Shown here piece after piece: positions 1-5,065 of a DNA stretch of 5,822 nucleotides. Position numbers and translations under genes: made by a program. Within the stretch, counting starts at the first letter, position 1. Each line of letters starts with the position of its first letter. The notes under the pieces are model-generated. The model searched no databases and had not been told where the DNA came from. It saw only the letters and a list, made by a program, of their open reading frames with translations. Origin of the DNA: Prevotellaceae bacterium (lineage in GTDB: Bacteria; Bacteroidota; Bacteroidia; Bacteroidales; Bacteroidaceae); the NCBI GenBank assembly GCA_031262265.1, contig JAISIB010000159.1, positions 1 to 5,822 of the forward strand. Direction: 5' to 3'.

Positions 1-247
1 TCAACAACAGCAGCAACAGGATCAGCAGCAGAATCAGGAAAACAAACCGCAGCCCGAACAGCAGGAAGAGAAATCAGACCATCAGCAACCGCCTCCGCAA
101 CCCGACCAACAACAACAGCAGGAGATGTCGCGGGAAAATGCCGAACAGATGCTGAACTCGGTGATGCAAGACGAGCGGGAAGTGCAAGAAAAACTGCAAA
201 AGAAGATGCAGGCACAGCAAGAATTACCTTTGCAAAAGGATTGGTAG
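1..247 (+). CDS. batC: BatC C-terminus (partial), Gln-rich TPR protein of the aerotolerance operon
   Basis: This is the 3' end of a reading frame that enters from outside the window. The first whole codon is at 2 and the TAG stop is at 245-247, giving 81 visible residues. The first 40 are low complexity, 21 of them glutamine with Pro, Glu and Asp. They are followed by an amphipathic, probably coiled-coil segment (about residues 41-72, beginning EMSRENAEQMLNSVMQDE) and the terminus LPLQKDW. A Gln-rich linker followed by a conserved 'ENAEQ-L-N-V-QDE' helix and a KDW-like end is what I know from Bacteroidales BatC proteins, whose TPR domain lies further upstream and is not visible here. Position directly before batD supports the call. 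BatC is an envelope TPR protein thought to act with BatB and BatA in a complex. No TPR unit can be checked in this window, so the name rests on the tail and the context. Confidence 0.82.
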   Translation, partial: QQQQQQDQQQNQENKPQPEQQEEKSDHQQPPPQPDQQQQQEMSRENAEQMLNSVMQDEREVQEKLQKKMQAQQELPLQKDW

Positions 248-321
248 AATATCAAGGTTTCTAAGCAAAATATCTTACGAAGAAAACAGCATAACAAAGC
301 GCGAAAATAACATAAGAAGGC
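248..321 (+). other. batC-batD intergenic spacer
   Basis: This 74-base, A-rich spacer separates the batC stop from the first possible batD ATG. I see no stem-loop with a T-tract and no convincing Bacteroidales -33/-7 promoter pair, which fits co-transcription of batC and batD. The only notable element is the purine run AAGAAGG at 314-320, the likely ribosome binding site for batD. Confidence 0.5.
314..320 (+). promoter_or_regulatory. Candidate ribosome binding site deciding the batD start
   Basis: AAGAAGG resembles a Shine-Dalgarno sequence. It ends 1 base before the ATG at 322 but 10 bases before the second in-frame ATG at 331. A usual spacing of about 5-10 bases favours the start at 331. 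Bacteroidota often initiate without strong Shine-Dalgarno pairing, so this is suggestive only. Confidence 0.45.
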
Positions 322-2184
322 ATGATAGAAATGAGAAATAAGTTGTTTATCATCTGGCTAATACTTCTGGCCGTCGGAATAGGGGAGAACGTCTATGCAC
401 AAACAGAGCCTTCGTTCGTAGCCGAAGCGCCAAGCAAAGTAGCGGTGGGCGATCAGTTCCGCGTAGCGTATACGGTCAGCACGGACAAGGTGAAAGATTT
501 TCGCGCTCCTGCCCGTTTCACCGGTTTTGACGTACTGAGTGGTCCTAATCGCTCGACGAGAAGCAGTACGGAGATTGTCAATGGGAAAATGACCTCAACG
601 GCGTCCATTACCTATACCTATATATTAATGGCCAACACGGAAGGTACATTTTCCATACCTGCCTCCACGATAGTGGCCGATGGTAAAACGCTCATCTCCA
701 ATGCCGTCAACGTAGAAGTGTTGCCAAAAGATCAATCCGCAAATGCGAGTGGAGGAACATCGAGTAGGGGAGGAACGACCTCATCGGGTGCTACTGCCAT
801 TACGGATCAGGATATTTTCATTCGGGCGACGGCTTCCAGAACGAAGGTATATGAACAAGAAGCATTGCTGTTGACGTACAAGATATATACGGCCGTTGAT
901 CTACGAACGTTCGACAACGTCAAACTACCGGATTTTAAAGGATTTCTGTCGCAGGAAATGGATGGCGGACAGACAGTTCGCTTCCAATTGGAGCATTATA
1001 ACGGACGCAACTACAATGCCGGCGTCTATCGCCAATTCGTTCTTTTCCCGCAGCAAAGCGGTAAACTGACGATCGAACCTGCACGTTTCGATGCCGTCAT
1101 AGCTCAGGCTCAGCGCAATATTGATCCGTTCGACGCATTCTTTAACGGAGGATTGCGAGCTATGGAAGTAAAGAAAACGTTGACCACGCCCGCGATGACA
1201 ATTAACGTAGAACCGCTGCCGGCTAACCGGCCGGCCGGATTTGTCGGTGGAGTGGGGAGTTTTACGTTGAAGTCTACTATCAGTACCGACAAAATTAAGG
1301 AAAACGAGGCGGTTACTTTGACTGTGAGGATAGCCGGACAGGGCAATATGCGACTGATAGCCAATCCTAAGATAGAGTTCCCCGCAGATTTTGAAACGTA
1401 CGACCCGAAAATAACTAATAATGTTACGTTGAATTCCGAGGGGAATAAGGGTGAAAAGGTTATCGAATATTTGGCTATCGCACGACATGCCGGTACTTAC
1501 ACCATACCTTCGGCTTCGTTCACATACTTCGATCCGAAAGCCGGAGCTTACAAAACGCTGAAAACCGAGCCTTATACCATTACGGTAGAGCGAGGATCCG
1601 GCAGCGGCGAAGGTGGTTCGACGATTGTCAGCGGCTATACCAACAAGGAAGACCTTCGTGTGCTCGGGCAAGACATCCGCTTTATCAAACGCGGTGCGGT
1701 GACGTTGCATCCCTATGGCTCGTTCTTATATGGTTCATTCGTGTATTGGCTATGGTACTTGATACCGCTCATAGCCTTTGGTGTTTTTGTCGTTATCCAC
1801 CGCAAACAAACCATGGCAAACGCCAATGTGACCCAAATGCGTACGCGTAAAGCCAATAAGATAGCTACCAAGCGTTTAAAGCAAGCTGGTACGTTACTGA
1901 AAGAGAACAAGAAAGAAGCGTTCTACGACGAAGTATTGAAAGCACTTTGGGGATACATCAGCGATAAACTGAGTATTCCGGTTTCACAACTGTCGAAAGA
2001 CAACGTTGCAGAGAAGTTAGCACAACGAAACATTCAATCCGAATTGATAGATGCTTTCCTGAGCGCACTGAACGAGTGTGAATTTGCACGTTTCGCGCCG
2101 GGTGACGAAAGCCAAGCAATGGATAAAGTATATACGGTGGCCTTGGATGCCATCAGTCGCATAGAAAACAGTATGAAACGCTAA
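322..2184 (+). CDS. batD: BatD, membrane-anchored aerotolerance protein
   Basis: This is a complete 620-residue protein, of normal length for Bacteroidales BatD. Residues 4-26 form a signal peptide (RNK then a hydrophobic run ending VYA-Q). Residues 30-135 and about 163-425 are beta-rich periplasmic domains split by a Gly/Ser/Thr linker at 142-157. Family wording includes NRPAGFVGGVGSF (303-314), KIKENEAVTLTVRIAGQGN (324-342) and LGQDIRFIK (448-456). One transmembrane helix lies at about 473-492, followed by HRK and basic residues, so the C-terminal domain (about 494-620, with FYDEVLKALWGYISDKL and CEFARFAPG) should be cytoplasmic. BatD proteins are thought to scaffold the Bat complex in the inner membrane; the biochemical role is not settled, and the link to oxygen tolerance comes from Bacteroides fragilis genetics. 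The gene lies 74 bases after batC and 21 before batE. The start could instead be 331, which gives a more typical signal peptide beginning MRNK and a better-spaced ribosome binding site. Confidence 0.95.
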   Translation: MIEMRNKLFIIWLILLAVGIGENVYAQTEPSFVAEAPSKVAVGDQFRVAYTVSTDKVKDFRAPARFTGFDVLSGPNRSTRSSTEIVNGKMTSTASITYTYILMANTEGTFSIPASTIVADGKTLISNAVNVEVLPKDQSANASGGTSSRGGTTSSGATAITDQDIFIRATASRTKVYEQEALLLTYKIYTAVDLRTFDNVKLPDFKGFLSQEMDGGQTVRFQLEHYNGRNYNAGVYRQFVLFPQQSGKLTIEPARFDAVIAQAQRNIDPFDAFFNGGLRAMEVKKTLTTPAMTINVEPLPANRPAGFVGGVGSFTLKSTISTDKIKENEAVTLTVRIAGQGNMRLIANPKIEFPADFETYDPKITNNVTLNSEGNKGEKVIEYLAIARHAGTYTIPSASFTYFDPKAGAYKTLKTEPYTITVERGSGSGEGGSTIVSGYTNKEDLRVLGQDIRFIKRGAVTLHPYGSFLYGSFVYWLWYLIPLIAFGVFVVIHRKQTMANANVTQMRTRKANKIATKRLKQAGTLLKENKKEAFYDEVLKALWGYISDKLSIPVSQLSKDNVAEKLAQRNIQSELIDAFLSALNECEFARFAPGDESQAMDKVYTVALDAISRIENSMKR

Positions 2185-2191
2185 CGAACGG

Positions 2192-2203
2192 AAAGGAACG
2201 AGG
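2192..2203 (+). promoter_or_regulatory. Ribosome binding site of batE
   Basis: AAAGGA at 2192-2197 lies 8 bases before the batE ATG, and a second purine run, GAGG, at 2200-2203 is 2 bases before it. The first has the better spacing. With only 21 bases between the batD stop and the batE start, translation of the two genes is probably linked on one message. Confidence 0.5.
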
Positions 2204-2205
2204 AT

Positions 2206-2994
2206 ATGAACGCAAGTAGACGAGTAGGTAAACGGATAGGCACGATAGTTTTTTCAACCCTCTTAGCCATAAATATCACGGCGCAAGAAGCGACATTTGA
2301 TACACAGGTCGTTAAAACGACAGCCGACAGTGCTTATGTGCGGGGCGACTACGTAGAAGCCATTACGAACTACAAAGAATTGCTACAACACGGTGAATCG
2401 GCCGATATTTACTACAACTTAGGCAATAGCTACTATAAATCGGATAGTTTGGGAGCGGCTATTCTTAACTACGAACGTGCCTTATTGCTACGACCGACGG
2501 ACGAGGATATTCAAGCCAATCTCGAAATAGCACGAGCGAAGACGATAGATAAAGTAACTGAGATGCCGGACATTTTTTTCATCGCGTGGATAAAAGCACT
2601 GATACGGACAGCGTCGTCCGACACGTGGTCAAAATGGGGAATCGCGTGCTTTGTGTTGCTCATCGCCTCGCTCTATGTATTTTTGTTCGTTAAACAGCCG
2701 ATAGCCAAAAAGGCCGGTTTCATCGGAAGCATAGTTTGTTTGATTTTTGTCGTATTAACCAACCTGTTCGCCGCTTCTCAGAAGGATACGCTCACCGATC
2801 GTACCCATGCGATTATCATGAAACCCAGCGTCACGGTGCGTAGTACGCCGGATGTATCAGGTACGGAACTATTCATACTGCATGAGGGAAGAAAGGTCGG
2901 TATTAAAGACGATAGCATGGCTTCGTGGAAGGAAATAGCACTCGAAGACGGCAAGGTAGGCTGGGTTTCTGCCACGGATCTGGAACGTATTTAG
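2206..2994 (+). CDS. batE: BatE, TPR and SH3-like membrane protein of the aerotolerance operon
   Basis: This is a complete 262-residue protein. Residues 1-27 form a signal peptide or N-terminal anchor (basic RRVGKR, hydrophobic core, then ITAQ). Two to three TPR helical pairs occupy about 37-112, with the classic units ADSAYVRGDYVEAITNYKEL and ADIYYNLGNSYYKSDSLGAA. Two transmembrane helices lie at about 144-162 and 170-190, joined by a short basic loop (KQPIAKK) that should face the cytoplasm. That places both the TPRs and the C-terminal bacterial SH3-like domain (about 200-262, with SVTVRSTPDVSG and VGWVSATDLE) in the periplasm. The order TPR, two membrane helices, SH3 is characteristic of BatE and explains its place as last gene of the bat cluster. 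TPR and SH3 modules usually bind proteins or cell-wall peptides; the actual ligand is not evident. The start is supported by a spaced AAAGGA and a good signal peptide. Confidence 0.92.
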   Translation: MNASRRVGKRIGTIVFSTLLAINITAQEATFDTQVVKTTADSAYVRGDYVEAITNYKELLQHGESADIYYNLGNSYYKSDSLGAAILNYERALLLRPTDEDIQANLEIARAKTIDKVTEMPDIFFIAWIKALIRTASSDTWSKWGIACFVLLIASLYVFLFVKQPIAKKAGFIGSIVCLIFVVLTNLFAASQKDTLTDRTHAIIMKPSVTVRSTPDVSGTELFILHEGRKVGIKDDSMASWKEIALEDGKVGWVSATDLERI

Positions 2995-3053
2995 CGTAAA
3001 ATCCGCATTTTTTAGTTAAATCTCGTAGTATATACAGAAGTTTCCATTATTTA

Positions 3054-3085
3054 TTTATAAGTTTATGCCGTGCAATTGAAATTTG
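3054..3085 (+). promoter_or_regulatory. Weak candidate Bacteroidota-type promoter for the small HTH-like gene
   Basis: TTTA at 3054-3057, then 20 bases, then GAAATTTG at 3078-3085, approximates the Bacteroides consensus TTTG / TAnnTTTG with one mismatch in the -33 box and one in the -7 box. It would give a leader of about 35 bases before the ATG at 3129. The mismatches and AT-richness make a chance match quite possible. Confidence 0.25.
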
Positions 3086-3088
3086 CAC
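3070..3088. repeat. Inverted repeat in the leader of the small HTH-like gene
   Basis: GTGCAA at 3070-3075 and TTGCAC at 3083-3088 are exact reverse complements separated by 7 bases, which puts the arm centres about 13 bases apart. The dyad overlaps the candidate -7 box, a position suited to a repressor. It could also be a minor hairpin in the transcript or a chance dyad. Confidence 0.35.
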
Positions 3089-3128
3089 TCCCATAATAAT
3101 CAATTAAACCCTTAAAACTTACGTATTT

Positions 3129-3446
3129 ATGAGAACTATAACATTCAACGAACTTCGCAGAGTAAAAGACGCTTTGCCCGATGGTAGTATGCACCGTATT
3201 GCCGATGAATTGGGCTTGACTGTCGAAACTGTCAGGAACGCATTTGGCGGGTACAACTTCAAAAACGGTAAAGCTATCGGTTTACATATAGAACCCGGCC
3301 CGGATGGCGGATTAGTAATCCTCGATGATACGACAATTCTTGATAAAGCGTTGGCTATCTTAGGCGAAGTGAATGATAAGCTACTGCAACAGCTCAATGC
3401 GGAGATGTCTAAGGAAAATCTCAGTACGGTAGAACCCGAAGTTTGA
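3129..3446 (+). CDS. Small HTH-like, putative DNA-binding protein of unknown function
   Basis: This is a complete 105-residue protein of calculated size about 11-12 kDa, with no signal peptide or membrane segment, so it is probably cytoplasmic. Residues 7-41 (FNELRRVKDALPDGS, then MHRIADELGLTVETVRNAFGG) look like a helix-turn-helix: the IADELGLTVETVRN stretch has the A-x3-G-x4-V spacing of HTH motifs. It is followed by a short, probably beta segment with IEPGPDGGLVILDDTT (54-69) and an amphipathic helix (about 70-96, LDKALAILGEVNDKLLQQLNAEM) that could mediate dimerisation. I believe similar short proteins, often labelled only as DNA-binding or hypothetical, are widespread in Bacteroidales, but I know of no experimental function. 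It stands alone, 134 bases after batE and followed by a strong terminator. Coding is supported by the ordered domain pattern and codon use like its neighbours. Function is not assigned. Confidence 0.85.
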   Translation: MRTITFNELRRVKDALPDGSMHRIADELGLTVETVRNAFGGYNFKNGKAIGLHIEPGPDGGLVILDDTTILDKALAILGEVNDKLLQQLNAEMSKENLSTVEPEV

Positions 3447-3549
3447 TTTACTTCTCAACAGAACTTACGCGCTTAGATTCATAACTTACTTTCTTAGGAA
3501 TATAACTGACTTTGAAAAAGAATTATGTAAGCCGCATATTGACATAACT

Positions 3550-3564
3550 CTCGTTTTAAACGAG
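3550..3564. repeat. Perfect 15-base palindrome next to the terminator
   Basis: CTCGTTT and AAACGAG form 7-base arms around a single central T at 3557. As RNA it could fold into a 6-pair stem with a 3-base loop; as DNA it is a symmetrical site like many operators. It lies one base (3565) from the foot of the following terminator stem, so the two may stack as tandem hairpins at the transcript end. Confidence 0.55.
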
Positions 3565-3565
3565 C

Positions 3566-3610
3566 AATCCCGCATGCATCTTTTTATAAGATTTCATGCG
3601 GGATTATTTT
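3566..3610 (+). terminator. Intrinsic terminator after the small HTH-like gene
   Basis: AATCCCGCATG at 3566-3576 pairs perfectly over 11 bases with CATGCGGGATT at 3595-3605. Inside, ATCTT (3578-3582) and AAGAT (3588-3592) add 5 more pairs after a small bulge, leaving a 5-base loop. The stem is followed by ATTTT on the + strand. The opposite strand lacks a T-tract here, so it serves mainly the + strand gene, whose stop lies 119 bases upstream. Confidence 0.8.
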
Positions 3611-3737
3611 CATACCCAATTATGTACAGAATTGCCATTATGTTTAATTAGATTTTTGAAGATATGAATAATCGCTCGGAAGTTAATCTGATGACTTCGT
3701 TTGTTCTTTATGTGACGACTCTTCCACTTATTATAGC

Positions 3738-3773
3738 AAACGCCCCACCTGAGTTAATCAAGCGGGGCGTTTT
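3738..3773. terminator. GC-rich, probably bidirectional terminator hairpin
   Basis: AAACGCCCC at 3738-3746 pairs perfectly over 9 bases with GGGGCGTTT at 3764-3772, enclosing a 17-base loop. It lies 25 bases past the stop of the - strand TPR gene, the right place to end that transcript. On the + strand it is followed by TTTGTTT-like sequence, giving the better T-tract; on the - strand only TTT at the stem foot follows. It probably works in both directions and insulates the converging units. Confidence 0.75.
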
Positions 3774-3797
3774 GTTTATGATACTTTGATATGAGCC

Positions 3798-5018
3798 TTA
3801 GTTACCGCCCATCAATTTTTCGATCTCAGCAAATTTATCACCCATGCCGAGTATGTAGTACACGCGATACAGTCCTTGCATCCACAAATCACGGTTGTCC
3901 GGTTTCAGCTCACGTGCCTTTTCAAAGCAAGGCAACGCTTTTTCATACAAAGCCTTAGCTTTGGCTTCTTCGGCTTGGAATGCTGCGCTCTGCGTATCCG
4001 TTGCTGCGGTATTCTGTGATATTGCTTCGGCTTGCAAGCAATAGATCAATCCCATATTGGAATATGCTTCGACATAGGTCGGATCCGCTGCTATGACTTT
4101 CTGGTAATATTCCAATGCTTCGTCCCATTGCTTTGCGTTATGCAATAAATAAGCTTTCACATAGAGACCGAATGGATCATTCGGATTCTTTGCCAGCATA
4201 TTATCTGCAAATGCCATTGCTTCGGCAGGCTTGTTCGCCGAGTTATAGTAGTCCACTATATTACCAAAGAAGAACTGATTAGTGGGATATTTCTCCATAC
4301 CGGCTTGTAGTTCGTTCAGCCAAGTAACCGTATCGCCCATTTCCTTATAAGCCGTACATACGAATTGATACACCTGTTCAGCGTTGGCAGGATCGCTATA
4401 TGCGATAGGACCATACTTAACTACGACCGGATAATCTTCCAAACGCATAGCGGTCAATGCAGCAAAATAAGCTACCTGCGGCATCAGCGTGTCAGCTTTC
4501 AGTTGCGGATGATCCGTGAATATAGGTTCGTTCGGCGTATCCAAGTATAAAGTAAAGAATTTAAGAGCCTCTTTCTCGTGCTCTCCTTTATTATAATAAT
4601 GAATACCGCCGCTAATTAGATTACCGCGTTCCACCAACAGCGTTTGTGCGTTGTTCTTGCGATACTTGTTGCGGATTCTTCCCTTTTCATCGGGCAATTG
4701 AGCCAACGAATCGCATGTAATGTAGTAATCATACTCTGCTAAAACCGAATTGAACATGGCCAATGTATCAAACGGCTGGCGTAAGAATTGTCTCTCGTTT
4801 TCCTTTGCGATAGCTTTCATCTCGATATAACCGGCGACGTCCCATGCTTCCGGATCATTCTTGGTTTCAGGATTAGCTAACGCTTCTTTGATCAACGTAC
4901 GTGCTTCGGCAAACTTTCCTGAGTTCGCTGCCGACTTGGCTTGCTTGACTACCTTTGACTGGCCATAGGAAAGAGTGGCCATCAATATCAAAGACATCAC
5001 AAAAAATACTCTTTTCAT
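3798..5018 (-). CDS. Exported tetratricopeptide repeat protein downstream of gyrA
   Basis: This is a complete 406-residue protein. Residues 1-19 are a clear signal peptide (MKRVFF, hydrophobic core, LSYG-Q), so it should be periplasmic; there is no lipobox cysteine and no other membrane helix. TPR-like helical pairs occur at about 21-50 (KQAKSAANSGKFAEARTLIK), 59-100, 130-160, 182-245 and, most clearly, 248-313 (PAEAMAFADNMLAKNPNDPF, then WDEALEYYQKVIAADPTYVE). The last unit (314-373) is split by a low-complexity Ala/Gln/Glu insertion at about 332-355 before KALYEKALPCFEKARELKPD. TPR folds bind other proteins; the partner is unknown. Translation starts 47 bases after the gyrA stop on the same strand with no terminator between, so co-transcription is likely, although a DNA gyrase subunit and an exported TPR protein share no obvious function. 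I recall a TPR gene in this place in other Bacteroidales, which would suggest conserved linkage, but cannot confirm it here. Confidence 0.9.
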   Translation of the reverse strand: MKRVFFVMSLILMATLSYGQSKVVKQAKSAANSGKFAEARTLIKEALANPETKNDPEAWDVAGYIEMKAIAKENERQFLRQPFDTLAMFNSVLAEYDYYITCDSLAQLPDEKGRIRNKYRKNNAQTLLVERGNLISGGIHYYNKGEHEKEALKFFTLYLDTPNEPIFTDHPQLKADTLMPQVAYFAALTAMRLEDYPVVVKYGPIAYSDPANAEQVYQFVCTAYKEMGDTVTWLNELQAGMEKYPTNQFFFGNIVDYYNSANKPAEAMAFADNMLAKNPNDPFGLYVKAYLLHNAKQWDEALEYYQKVIAADPTYVEAYSNMGLIYCLQAEAISQNTAATDTQSAAFQAEEAKAKALYEKALPCFEKARELKPDNRDLWMQGLYRVYYILGMGDKFAEIEKLMGGN

Positions 5019-5065
5019 AATCGTTTAATGTATTTATTGAATTAATAATGTAACAAATTGTCCTT
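5019..5065 (-). other. gyrA to TPR gene spacer
   Basis: This 47-base, very AT-rich spacer contains no hairpin terminator and no convincing -33/-7 promoter pair in the direction of the TPR gene. AAGGA lies at its start, directly after the gyrA stop, too far (over 40 bases) from the TPR gene ATG to act as its ribosome binding site. The data favour read-through from gyrA. Confidence 0.45.

Larger units (their letters stand above)
2995..3128 (+). other. Intergenic leader between batE and the small HTH-like gene
   Basis: This 134-base gap is strongly AT-rich. After batE there is only a weak AT stem (AAAAT at 2998-3002, ATTTT at 3007-3011, loop CCGC, then TT), so I see no convincing terminator and read-through from the bat operon is possible. 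Further on are a weak promoter candidate and a 6-base inverted repeat, listed separately. No Shine-Dalgarno sequence precedes the ATG at 3129; the last bases (CTTACGTATTT) are typical AT-rich Bacteroidota leader sequence. Confidence 0.45.
3447..3797. other. Convergent intergenic region, no credible gene
   Basis: This 351-base region lies between the stops of two converging genes. From 3447 to 3549 it is unstructured AT-rich sequence, apparently a long 3' untranslated region. At 3550-3605 a palindrome and a terminator hairpin sit side by side. From 3606 to 3737 there is AT-rich sequence with no clear promoter, and at 3738-3772 a second GC-rich hairpin. The only open frame of note (3664-3789, 41 codons) runs through that second hairpin and is not believed to be a gene. 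Confidence 0.6.

Noticed and set aside
82..297. 71-codon cysteine-rich frame on the - strand across the batC end
   Set aside because: The Cys and Ser runs are simply the reverse reading of the CAA/CAG glutamine tract of batC.
925..1710. 261-codon open frame antisense to batD
   Set aside because: It lies wholly inside batD, which matches its family across its full length. The antisense translation has no recognisable domain, is rich in Arg, Ser and Cys, and looks like a shadow frame.
2998..3013. Possible terminator after batE (AAAAT, CCGC, ATTTTTT)
   Set aside because: The stem is five A-T pairs only, too weak to be a credible intrinsic terminator.
3511..3547. Possible promoter with TTTG then TATTGACA about 22 bases later
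   Set aside because: The second box does not fit TAnnTTTG and the spacing is too long, so it is not good enough to claim an independent small RNA.
3664..3789. 41-codon + strand frame with a hydrophobic middle (FVLYVTTLPLIIANA) in the convergent intergenic region
   Set aside because: It reads straight through the GC-rich hairpin at 3738-3772, has only a weak GAAG upstream, no promoter, and lies between terminators. Chance is the simplest reading, though a tiny membrane peptide cannot be wholly excluded.
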